DNA of 10,728 nucleotides from Euperipatoides rowelli (Eukaryota; Onychophora; Udeonychophora; Euonychophora; Peripatopsidae). Every line of letters begins with the position of its first letter. Positions within the stretch are counted from its first letter, which is position 1. The stretch is from assembly GCA_003024985.2 (NCBI GenBank), contig PXIH01S0062242.1. One strand, written 5' to 3'. Shown piece by piece: positions 1-7,342 of the stretch. Position numbers and translations under genes: made by a program. The notes under the pieces were generated by a model. That model was given only the letters and a program-made list of their open reading frames with translations, did not search any database and had not been told where the DNA came from.

Positions 1-486
1 ATTAAAATGTAAAAAATATTTAATTAAATGAAATATTTCTTGAAAAAAAAAAAGATTAATGAAAATATCTTCTTATGACCGATAAAGCGTCATCCGATAA
101 AGTGTCACATACCATTATGACCGAAATATTGGTCATCCAAAGTTAAGGGGTTAAACAAATGTGGCGGACTATTGTTATTATATTGCGTCTGAATATTGAT
201 TGATACATTAATTTTTTATTACTAGATAAAATGTTTATAGAAAAGTTATGAGATCTTTTGTTCGATCTATCGTTAATTACAAATAGGTTTTTATTATTAT
301 TNTTAATAATCAATTCCTTGTAAATGAATAACAGATCATTTTTTATCAATCGTTGCAATGGAGATAATAAACCTAGTTTATTGTGTATCTTTCTTTAAAA
401 TTTAGATTTTTAAAACCATAACTTTTTTGGTTAGTTTTCTGTAAGTTTTTTCTATCTGGCTTTAATACTTGGAATTTAAAAAGGCT
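1..486. other. AT-rich spacer, no gene seen
   Basis: This stretch is AT-rich with scattered stops in all frames. The one longer minus-strand frame (143-358) crosses an ambiguous base at 302 and has no recognisable protein pattern, so I do not call it. The only structure is a short 15-bp duplication near the left edge, listed separately, and a small imperfect dyad at 116-135 with ATGACC at one end and GGTCAT at the other. I see no promoter or splice signal worth naming. Confidence 0.6.
79..108. repeat. Two-copy 15-bp tandem repeat
   Basis: CCGATAAAGCGTCAT at 79-93 is followed directly by CCGATAAAGTGTCAC at 94-108. The two copies differ by two C/T transitions. It is too short to assign to a family. 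It could be a small minisatellite or the edge of a decayed transposon end. Confidence 0.6.
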
Positions 487-604
487 GGCCACTGGTCACA
501 TTAGAGAGGTGGTCTTTAATAAGCGGTCATTTGTGGTAAAATTGATTGGTGCAAAGAAATTGTGGTCTTTAAAGGCAGGTGGTCGCAACACAGGTTTTAC
601 TGTA
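487..604. repeat. GGTGGTC-rich dispersed repeat fragment
   Basis: GGTC recurs at 494, 511, 525, 564 and 581. It lies within phrases such as GAGGTGGTCTTTAA, TTGTGGTCTTTAAA and GGTGGTCGC, and the block ends in ACAGGTTTTACTGTA. The composition differs from the AT-rich flanks. From memory, blocks of GGTGGTC ending in an ACAGGTTTNACTGTA-like phrase occur many times in mollusc and other marine invertebrate genomes. I could not check this. I infer a degenerate copy of a dispersed, possibly transposon-derived repeat. There is no coding potential. Confidence 0.5.
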
Positions 605-1194
605 TTTTTGATGAAACCAAATTTTTTATTTATGGAATGGTTAAATCTAAAAGGTAATGTTCCGTTGGAATGGTAGAAAAATTAGGTTGGGTCACTCTCT
701 GTTATATTCTATTCAAGCCGATTATATAGCCTAATCTAATATTAGCGTTCTGTTGATTAAAACATTGTAAAATATACAGTAACTAGATTCATATTCTCAT
801 GATCTGTTTCCTTACCAGTAATTTATTTTCATCTGTTGTGACTTGGATTCAATAAAAAATAAAAATGCATAATTTAACTAAAAAAAAAATAGAGTTTTGC
901 CTGAATATTGCATTGCAAAATTCATTCTTGATAAAAACAAAATATTCTTATCATATAAGATAGAAATTAGAACTCTTAAAATGTCTCCTTGTCTATATAT
1001 GATTACAATGAACAATAGAATACAGAATAGAGTTCAGAATACTTCTCAATAAAATATACACAAAAATTTGAGCTAAATATAAAAGTTTTAATTAAAATAT
1101 GGGATTTTGAATCGTTTTGATGGAAGTGGCTATTTATTGTGTTTTAATAAAGGTGAATCTATTTCAATTTATCTTTCTGTCTCCCTCTTCCTAG
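605..1194. other. AT-rich spacer, nothing recognised
   Basis: This interval has no open frame of note, no repeat longer than a few bases and no terminal inverted repeats that I could find. A pyrimidine-rich run ending in CTAG at about 1170-1194 resembles a splice acceptor. No coding frame follows it; instead it runs into a degenerate repeat, so I give it no weight. Confidence 0.5.
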
Positions 1195-1282
1195 TAGGGA
1201 TGAAACACATATTCGGTTAGTATTTGGTATTCTGCCTATACGGCTGGGTTTCATAGTATTTGGAATTCAGCCGTTTATGATC
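1195..1282. repeat. Degenerate GGTATTC-type internal repeat
   Basis: The phrase TAGTATTTGG occurs at about 1218 and again at about 1254, a 36-bp offset. Each time it is followed by a variant of a GTATTCTGCC or AATTCAGCC string. ATTCGG and TACGGC words nearby suggest a once CG-richer, self-similar element that has decayed. The family is unknown. It may be part of a transposon end or a short interspersed element. The boundaries are approximate. Confidence 0.35.
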
Positions 1283-1690
1283 TGTTTTAGTCATCTCCAT
1301 GAATAGGCTATATTAAACCAGTGGGGAAGAGAGTTTTTCCTTAAATAAATGTTAGAGGTGAAGTCCTGTAGTATTTTAGAAAATCAAATTCCAATAGTTA
1401 GCGTACTTTTATGAATNGTAATCAAATATTAAAGAAGTCAATGTAAAAAATATTTCTTGAATATTAAATTTTTAAATAAAATAATAAAAAATGTTTCATT
1501 CATGTTAGAAGAAGAGTGAGAGGATTGGAATTCAAAGTCTGGGCTTGGTGTATTTGTAATTCCTTAGAATCATCTACACCCATGAAAAATATATATTCTG
1601 ACACCATGGTTACCATACTGTTAAGGGTAAAGTCTTATTAAACATCTGACCCTGATATTGTGAACAACAAAATGAAGTTTACCACCTAAA
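1283..1690. other. AT-rich spacer leading into the LINE remnant
   Basis: No gene is visible here. An ambiguous base sits at 1417. The LINE remnant that starts near 1691 may originally have extended to the left through this interval, because the fingers and palm of the reverse transcriptase would lie here. I cannot recognise those motifs in any plus-strand frame, so the left end of the element is either deleted or decayed beyond recognition. Confidence 0.45.
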
Positions 1691-1995
1691 ATACAGAATG
1701 TAGATGATCTGTTATATTGTGGACCCTAGTTCTCTACATCTCCCTCAATTGATGGCAGGTTCTTTGGTAGATAAATTAATATGATTCATTTATCACTAAG
1801 TTTGAATAAAGTTTTATTATCGTTAACAGTTTTCAGAGAGAGAAGAGAAATCCTTCAATATCCCTAGAAGGTCAAATTCTGAAAGAAGTAGATTGTGTTT
1901 CCATTCTTGGGGTTTTCATACAAAATGACCTTAAATGGAATAATCACATTAACTGAATGATTATAAAATTCAACAAAAAGATGTATAAAAAATTT
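1691..1995 (+). mobile_element. Decayed non-LTR retrotransposon (LINE) reverse transcriptase fragment
   Basis: This is a remnant of the ORF2 reverse transcriptase of a LINE of the CR1/Jockey-like group; the exact clade is unresolved. From 1831 the frame reads FQREKRNPSISLEGQ, then VDCVSILGVFIQNDLKWNNH (1888-1947), then a TGA at 1954, then MIIKFNKKMY. The LGV-x-I-x-x-DLKW-x-x-H pattern is the hallmark of the region just after the catalytic palm. To the left, NVDDLL at 1697-1714 fits the Y/F-x-DD active site with its first aromatic residue lost. QLMAGSLVD (1746-1772) and NMIHL (1778-1792) fit the segment between them. These pieces lie in three reading frames, so there are at least three frameshifts and several stops. 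The copy is dead and both ends are missing. The right end abuts a tandem repeat at about 1994. Confidence 0.78.
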
Positions 1996-2297
1996 AAGCC
2001 CTTCAAAAATGACGGATACAGTGACATCTATGGACAGAAAATAGAGCGAAAACATCTTCAGGCGTCATCGGCTCGCCGAAGATGGCTGAACAGCGTGACA
2101 GACATCACAACCAAAGTGAACAAACTGGCCTTTTATTATAGTTGCTAGTTTAAACGCCCTTCAAAAATGACAGACACAGCGACATCTATTGACAGAAAAT
2201 AGAGAAAATATCTTCAGGCGTCGTCAACTCACCGAAGATGGCCGAGCAGCGTGACAGACATCATGACCAAACTGGCCTTTTATTAAAGTTAGATTAT
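1994..2297. repeat. Tandem duplication of a ~158-bp unit
   Basis: Two head-to-tail copies (about 1994-2147 and 2150-2297) share GCCCTTCAAAAATGAC, GACAGAAAATAGAG, CATCTTCAGGCGTC-like and AACTGGCCTTTTATTA blocks at a 158-bp offset. Copy 1 has 9 extra bases near 2116-2124. Copy 2 lacks a few bases near 2206. Most differences are transitions, several of them CG against CA or TG, as expected from methylated-CpG decay. Copy 1 contains an imperfect stem (2053-2064 pairing with 2074-2084, CATCTTC/GAAGATG plus GGCG/CGCC). The 63-codon frame at 1957-2148 is the LINE tail running into copy 1 and is not a gene. Confidence 0.85.
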
Positions 2298-2349
2298 ACA
2301 TTAGATCACGTGTTGAGTATGGCACTCCTGTTCGGAACTCAGCAACAAA

Positions 2350-2442
2350 CAAACTTTTAATTCAGTTAATTGTTTTTGAATAAAATCGCCTAAAACATTT
2401 AGGCAATTTTACTCAAAAACAATTAATGGAATTTAAAGTTTG
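2350..2442. repeat. 45-bp inverted repeat with 3-base loop (snap-back element)
   Basis: The left arm 2350-2394 and the right arm 2398-2442 are reverse complements apart from about five mismatches. They are separated only by ACA. The arms begin with CAAACTT and meet at CGCCTAAA / TTTAGGC. Such a compact foldback fits a miniature foldback transposon, or a palindrome left by a break-repair event. The mismatches show that it is not brand new. No coding sequence is involved. Confidence 0.9.
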
Positions 2443-2595
2443 ATATAATGGGGTTTTTCTTTGGTTGTAATCTCATATTCCTGAGATTTGTCTTTTACTT
2501 TTACAGAATTTTTGTTTAGTACAATGAAAAGTGCCTCTGATTGATATATTATATAGTTGTCGGTCAACTTTGTCAGCTAGGACCTTGGGGTAGTG

Positions 2596-2631
2596 AAGTG
2601 TGGAATGCTCTTTTTAAGTGTGGAATGCTCT
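2596..2631. repeat. Two-copy 20-bp tandem repeat
   Basis: AAGTGTGGAATGCTCT occurs at 2596-2611 and again at 2616-2631, identical, with four T-rich spacer bases between. It is a recent local duplication of unknown origin. Confidence 0.85.
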
Positions 2632-4220
2632 CATTAAACAAGGTGAAAATTGTTAATAACTTTATAATAAACAATTTCTAGTTGAAATTGTTAATTAGTA
2701 GGGGTGAAAAGGTGTAGGAATCCACTTGGAGTGCGCCCATTGTGAATTGAAATAAGTAACATGGAATATCCTAAGAAAGAATTCTGATTGGATCATTTTG
2801 GAAGAAAGAAAGGGAAGGACTAATATCAGATCTTGTACACATTATTTGGAATGGGATTGAAAAATATAAAAAAGTAAATGCTGAGAAAATGGAGAAGAAA
2901 CTTAAGATGGAGAAGAAAGAACATTAAATGTAATATACTGTTTGCTCAAAGGTGGGAAAAAGGAAACCATCAGAATCTGCTAATAAAGTTTAAGGATAAT
3001 AGTTTGGCTGAAAGAAAATCCAAGGCGAGATTAAGAGTCAAATACTGGAATTAAGTATACATAAACTATTTTTTTTTATTAAAATAAATTACCAATATAC
3101 TACAAAGTTGGGAATAATTCACAAACCATCCTAAGATTCATAATACGTTTTTGGAAGATGCAGCAGAATCAAATAGAAACGATTAAAAAAAAATGGAGAA
3201 ACCTTAAAAATTAAATACTAAATGAAAAATAAGGTAACTAATTTTGTAGGATTTTGTCTGAAATATTATTAGCTTTAAGAGATACCTTGAAATTTTTATG
3301 AAGGATCTATGGAATCACATTTGATAAACTTAATGTGAAAAAGGACAAGGAAAGAAAGATTGAGGCTCATGCATTGGAAATTAAATGATAATTAGTATTG
3401 TATACTTAACCGTGATATTTTAGAAACCGGTTAATGTAATGATGTATTCGGTCTTTAATCGGATATCACACTATTAAACTATTAAATTAATAATAAATAG
3501 GCTATATCTTAACGGAAAAAATAACCTACATTATCCTCCAAAAGACAAAAAAAAATATTTTGTTTAAGGTGAATAAGCTACCGTTCAAATTCCAGTTAAG
3601 ATTTTCTTACAGTATTAGACTCCAAGAGACAAAAAAAATTGTATTAGTTTGAATGTTTATCAATTAAATATACAGTAAATACAAAATTAATAAATTTTAA
3701 ACATCTAAATTCTAAAACATTGTTTGGCAACAGTTCAAACTGTAACGTACCTAATAAGTATTAATCGTTTAATTACTTTAATTTTCACTTTTCAATTAAT
3801 GGTTTAATTTTCACTCCTCGCTTGCACTGCAAGAAGATAAGATTACTATACCGCAGCTGTAAAAACAATACAGACGTTTTCAATCAAAATCTTTTCTTAT
3901 AATTATTTAAGTTTAAGCATATTTGCTTTTATATTGGTCGTAATAAAATTACTAAAATATATAAAGTTTTATATTTGGCTTTGTCACTGATATTAAATAT
4001 AATGATAAATGAGGAAAAATGTTTTATTTTCTTAGTTTTGTCACGTGGTCTGTCACACTACCTTTAACTAGCATATGGGTACAGGATTTCACATCTCAGT
4101 TCCTCCTAAATAAAAAGATTGTTTACGTTATTTGACAAAGTGTGAGATAAGTAGCATGTCATAAAATACTTGAATTCAATTTTTTTAGGCAATTTTTATC
4201 GAGCGTGGAATATTTTAAAA
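2632..4220. other. Long AT-rich spacer, no gene seen
   Basis: About 1.6 kb has no frame with recognisable protein pattern on either strand. At 2760-3060 the plus strand is purine-rich, with GAGAAGAAA-type runs and stops in every frame. A small dyad AACAATTT / AAATTGTT lies near 2668-2692. TTTAATTTTCACT-like words repeat near 3777 and 3803. Poly-A runs of 8-9 bases follow CCAAAAGAC and CCAAGAGAC near 3540 and 3630. None of these supports a named feature. Confidence 0.5.
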
Positions 4221-4255
4221 ACATTTCTTGAGATCGTTTAGGCTAAGTTGCCATC
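4221..4255 (+). repeat. Dispersed repeat fragment, copy 1
   Basis: The 20 bases at 4231-4250 (core GATCGTTTAGGCTAAGTTG) are repeated exactly in the opposite orientation at 7314-7333. The similarity extends with single mismatches or gaps to ACATT on one side and CATC on the other. A 20-base match is well beyond chance in a window of this size, so both are pieces of one repeat family. The family and full length are unknown. Confidence 0.75.
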
Positions 4256-4476
4256 CTGTTTGATATTGAAATAGGTGTTGTTATTTGAAAATTTTTATTT
4301 TAAGTTTAATTTACATTTATTTACACTTTTGATTTTCTGGTTTGTGTGGGAACTTATATCAATGCTAATAAAAATTATAAATGTAGAGTTTTGGAAAGTT
4401 TTATTAGGAAATATTGTATATTGACGGTTATCAAATAGTTAATTTTAATATTCGTAACTGTATTTAACGATCGATC
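4256..4476. other. AT-rich spacer
   Basis: I see no gene, repeat or signal here beyond runs of T and A. It separates the dispersed repeat fragment from the 15-bp minisatellite. Confidence 0.5.
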
Positions 4477-4521
4477 GATCAGATAACCTTTGATCGGATA
4501 ACCTTTAACCGGATAACCTAA
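4477..4521. repeat. 15-bp minisatellite, three copies
   Basis: The three units are GATCAGATAACCTTT (4477-4491), GATCGGATAACCTTT (4492-4506) and AACCGGATAACCTAA (4507-4521). They are preceded by a short CGATCGATCGATC run. The reverse-strand frame through it gives a repeated GYP(V/I)KG pattern, which comes from the 15-bp period and does not indicate a protein. It is probably slippage-generated. Confidence 0.9.
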
Positions 4522-5195
4522 GGATACATTAATAATTAGATTTCTTTTAATTAGAGAACTTTGAATGATCCTCTCAAATGATAATTCCATGAATTAAGTT
4601 ATTTGGATAGATATTGATAATTATCAATCATGTACTATATATAAAATTTTGACATGTGGGAAAAGTTTCACAATTTTTTTTTTCTTTTCAGCAAACTTGA
4701 ATTATTGCTTTTATGTCAGATTTAATTTGATTTCTTAGTTTCAATTTTGTATGATTTTGATTTTAGAAATTTATCAATCATAGTAAGTAATTAAGTTTTT
4801 TTAAAAGAAAGATCGAAATTTATTCCTATCCTCAGGTCTATCAAAACAGAATCCATTGATATAATAACTTAATTATTTGAACTTTCAGAAAGTATTTTCA
4901 TTTTAATTAAATATACTAGTTAGATATTTAATTAGTTAACATCAAAGACTCGGAGGCTTTTTATTTTTTCTTAAATAAGGTATAAATAAATTTCCTTCAG
5001 ATATTTTTGGGCAATACGAATAGAAAATGTTGAGAGTCAAAGAAGAGATGAAATCAGAATATAGAAATGATAAATAATTAAAAACTCCAATGGACCCTAA
5101 AAACAACCATTTAGCCCTGTCTTTCAATTTTCTTCGAAGAGGCATTGTTCTCATAAAGGACTTAATAATTTATAGTATGTTAATTAAAACAGAAT
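4522..5195. other. AT-rich spacer, one weak coding-like patch
   Basis: No gene is called. A minus-strand frame at 4942-5154 begins with residues resembling a basic amphipathic stretch (PLRRKLKDRAKW). It soon becomes a low-complexity translation of AT-rich DNA and matches no family I recognise. The patch at about 5085-5160 has more GC than its flanks and may be a small repeat fragment. Confidence 0.4.
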
Positions 5196-5270
5196 ATATT
5201 ATTATTATTATTATTACTATTATTATTATTATTATTATGATTATTATTATTATTATTATTATTATTATTT
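5196..5270. repeat. (ATT)n microsatellite
   Basis: About 75 bases of ATT repeat carry two interruptions (ACT and ATG). The frame translated through it is poly-isoleucine and is an artefact. Shorter TTA runs recur at 5667-5700 and again inside the intron start at 10707-10717. Confidence 0.95.
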
Positions 5271-5439
5271 AATATTTGAGTATGTTACTTTAATAAATTG
5301 TAGAAGATTTAATGATATTAAACTACTGTATGTATAGAAATGAGGAATTTGAGAATCGAACAAGAACAAAAGAAGAAATTAAATAATTTATATCTTAAAT
5401 GTTTATCTGTTTATTTGTGCAGTAATATGTGGTTTAATG

Positions 5440-5665
5440 TCATGTGATGTTCTGTACAGGTTCTGTGCAGCTGGGTGCGAGACATAGTGTGTTGTCCACA
5501 ACTTGGTTGGTAACTGTATAGCCGTTATACCGGGAGTTGGTTACTCTCACCGGGCCAACATTATTTCTGACCTATACAATACGAACCGATTCTGTGGTCT
5601 TCCACCTGAATCCTAACCATGACATAAACAGTATAGATGGCTACTATCTTGACAGGTTGATTCAA
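5440..5665 (-). other. Unidentified coding-like segment, possible decayed exon
   Basis: This patch is GC-richer than its flanks and reads like protein in more than one frame. On the minus strand, 5571-5440 is open for 43 codons after an upstream stop and includes VTNSRYNGYTVTNQVVDNTL and LAPSCTEP before a TGA at 5442-5440, with no methionine. An AATAAA lies a short way beyond the TGA on the same strand, near 5410. In the adjacent minus frame, about 5665-5550 reads IVAIYTVYVMVRIQVEDHR before a stop, so one frameshift would join the two. The plus frame 5537-5734 (TTG start) is also open. I recognise no family. It could be a decayed exon, a transposon fragment or chance. Confidence 0.3.
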
Positions 5666-5901
5666 TTATTATTATTAGGCTATTATTATTACTATTACCA
5701 GTTTATTAGAAACATCAGAATACATAAACTTTAAACACAAGGCCTAGAGCGGATTATGGGCCTATTACATAAAATGTGGAACTAAAATATCAAAAAATAC
5801 AACTAAATAAAAGGAAATAAAAACTCTAAAGTTCATTGAGATTTCTAAATAAAACCATTAGTGGAGATAGATTAAAATGTACAGTTTTTGCGTAGGGAAG
5901 A

Positions 5902-5940
5902 CTTAGTTTATTTGCTTGCCTGGTAAGCAAATAAACTAAG
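5902..5940. repeat. Perfect 16-bp stem-loop at the 3' end of the minus-strand LINE
   Basis: CTTAGTTTATTTGCTT (5902-5917) and AAGCAAATAAACTAAG (5925-5940) are exact reverse complements around the 7-base loop GCCTGGT. The stop codon that ends the minus-strand LINE reading frame (5936-5938) lies inside the arm. 3'-terminal hairpins are known to be recognised by the reverse transcriptase in some LINEs, so this could be a 3' UTR structure. It could equally be an unrelated local inversion. Confidence 0.85.
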
Positions 5941-6524
5941 ATATCGATCCTCTAGTATTGGGTAACAAATAGGGAAATTTCATTGCAAAAGAAACAGCAA
6001 ATTTTTTAGCAGCTTCAACCCGCCTCTGTTCAAGGGAGGTGATATTCAAGGACAATAGATCATATTCATAAGAAATATGATCAGACAATATGACAATCCT
6101 GCATACTCTTCTCTGAATACCTACAATTAGTTAGATTGTCCCTGAGTCATTGCATAACCCCATATGGGTAATCAGTACTCCAATATAAGTAAAATAACAT
6201 TTCATCTATGACGAATCATCATACACAATCTGGAAGCATTAAAATCTTCTTAAAGTACAGGTACTATAATATGAAAATCCGTTTATTAGCAGATTTAACA
6301 ATATTACCTATGTGTTGATCCCATTTCAGATCGCTTTGTATGACAACCCCCAGCAGCTTAATACACTTAATGTCCTGCACCTGAATATTATCAGAGTAAA
6401 TGGTATCACAAGAGAATTTTTTAGAAAAACAATGGGTCATTATTTTACATTTAGTAACATTTAAAGGTATCTGTAAAATCCCGGATTGAGCGACGAGATC
6501 ACTGAAGGTGTTCTGTATAAAACT
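5936..6524 (-). mobile_element. Decayed LINE ORF2: reverse transcriptase thumb and C-terminal region
   Basis: Read on the minus strand, the first frame (about 6524-6264) gives TFSDLVAQSG, NVTKCKIM, then KLLGVVIQSDLKWDQHIGNI and VKSANKRIF before a TAG at 6266-6264. A second frame (6171-6130) gives LPIWGYAMTQGQSN. A third (6118-5936) gives IQRRVCRIVILSDHISYEYD and LNITSLEQRRVEAAKKFAVS, then ends at a TAG. In order these are the post-palm LGV-x-I-x-x-DLKW block, the WGY block and the IQRR-x-CRI block followed by the LEQRR segment of CR1/Jockey-like non-LTR elements. The N-terminal endonuclease and the catalytic YADD part are absent. Two frameshifts and internal stops make it a pseudogene. It is in opposite orientation to the LINE at 1691-1995 and clearly differs from it in residues. 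Confidence 0.88.
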
Positions 6525-6660
6525 TTTATTAATTTTTATTCTAGTCAGTTATAGTTTTAGACTAAATATTCCCTTTTTTTTAAAAATTATCTTAACATAG
6601 AGAATAACTCAAGGTTTTGCACTGTCTTATTGTTAAGACTGGGAGCAGTTTTGGAAGTAT
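6525..6660. other. Spacer between LINE fragment and MITE
   Basis: This is AT-rich. If the minus-strand LINE extended further 5', its catalytic YADD block would be here. I do not find it, so the element is truncated near 6524, as is usual for 5'-truncated LINE copies. Confidence 0.45.
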
Positions 6661-6809
6661 TTAACTCGTTGACTTCTGATGACTCGGATCCGAGTCGGCA
6701 TGAACCTTCACCAAAATTGACTCGGCTACGAGTCAATTTTCAATATGTTAATATGAATTCAGCATTTGGGGTGCGTATTGGAAATATCGTCCAGCAGTCA
6801 ATGTGTTAA
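6661..6809. mobile_element. piggyBac-like miniature inverted-repeat element (MITE)
   Basis: The element is bounded by TTAA at 6661-6664 and TTAA at 6806-6809, the target duplication of the piggyBac superfamily. The inner ends are imperfect inverted repeats. The left reads CTCGTTGACTTCTG and the reverse complement of the right reads CACATTGACTGCTG. At 149 bp with no open frame it is non-autonomous. Inside are a perfect 16-bp palindrome GACTCGGATCCGAGTC (6681-6696) and a 12-bp perfect stem (6713-6724 with 6729-6740, loop GCTA). Both contain GACTCG, so they may be related subterminal repeats that could bind a transposase. No related transposase gene is visible in the window. Confidence 0.72.
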
Positions 6810-7200
6810 AATTAATGTACGGAGATAGTTTTACCTCATTTAGTTATTAATAAAACTAGCAGCAAGCATTGAATGTGGTCAATGAGATAGAAAATAGATA
6901 GAGTGGCAAACTGTTCACCATGGTTGCCTCAAATTGAAACCTCAGTCACCATATATTGGAGAAGGTTAACGGCAATATCACAAGACTTCTTATAAAGAGA
7001 AATAATTTTAGTTGTGTCAACCTTGCACAGGTTTGTTTGTTGTTGTCCAGCATAACGTTTTTAATCGTTTCTATATTGTATATAAATAGTAAATCTTTTT
7101 TGTTTACTATAGTTAATTTAAATAAACTAAAAAGAGCTCTAACTTTTATGGCCTTGGGTATTGTTAATTGATAATTTACATAATATATGCTGGACAAAAA
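6810..7200. other. AT-rich spacer with a possible small inverted-repeat pair
   Basis: No gene is called. The frames at 6946-7293 and 6956-7171 are overlapping AT-rich frames on opposite strands with no family pattern, one of them running through poly-T and GT repeats. TTGTCCAGCATA (7043-7054) and TATGCTGGACAA (7186-7197) are exact reverse complements 155 bp apart end to end. They could be ends of a tiny MITE but show no target duplication, so I treat this as unproven. Confidence 0.4.
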
Positions 7201-7245
7201 TTTTTTTTTTTTTTTTTTTTGCACGTGTGTGTGCGTGTGTGTGTG
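7201..7245. repeat. Poly-T tract followed by (GT)n microsatellite
   Basis: Twenty T residues (7201-7220) are followed by an interrupted GT run (about 7224-7245). On the minus strand this is (CA)n then poly-A. That could be a retroposon tail, but no retroposon body is recognisable on that side. Confidence 0.9.
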
Positions 7246-7308
7246 GATGAAACACTTCACTAGGATTTCATTAACAATATAAAGAACACACACAATTTTA
7301 ATTCATTA

Positions 7309-7342
7309 GATGACAACTTAGCCTAAACGATCTTAAGAATGT
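7309..7342 (-). repeat. Dispersed repeat fragment, copy 2
   Basis: This is the reverse complement of the repeat at 4221-4255. Positions 7314-7333 match 4231-4250 exactly, and flanking bases match with single differences (ACATTCTTAAGATC here against ACATTTCTTGAGATC there). The repeat is short and unassigned. The opposite orientation fits a transposed family rather than a local duplication. Confidence 0.75.

Noticed and set aside
1170-1194. Splice-acceptor-like pyrimidine tract ending in TAG
   Set aside because: No coding frame follows; the sequence runs into a degenerate repeat.
1957-2148. 63-codon plus-strand frame
   Set aside because: Its first ten residues belong to the LINE relic, whose frame continues upstream past a stop. 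The rest is the translated tandem repeat.
79-4521. CRISPR-like array among the short tandem repeats
   Set aside because: The repeats have two or three copies with no regularly sized unique spacers, no cas genes are present, and the DNA looks eukaryotic.
4375-4590. Repeated GYP-x-KG peptide on the minus strand
   Set aside because: It is a by-product of the 15-bp minisatellite, whose length is a multiple of three.
4942-5154. 70-codon minus-strand frame with a basic N-terminus
   Set aside because: The first 25 residues look somewhat protein-like, but the rest is AT-rich noise. There is no promoter, splice site or recognisable family.
5090-5272. 60-codon plus-strand frame
   Set aside because: Most of it is the poly-isoleucine translation of the ATT microsatellite.
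5456-5560. Possible tRNA-derived SINE head
   Set aside because: I looked for A-box and B-box sequences in this GC-richer patch and found no convincing B box or cloverleaf.
6946-7293. 115-codon minus-strand frame
   Set aside because: It is built from poly-T, (GT)n and AT-rich DNA, giving runs of histidine-threonine and lysine. It overlaps a similar frame on the other strand and shows no family pattern.
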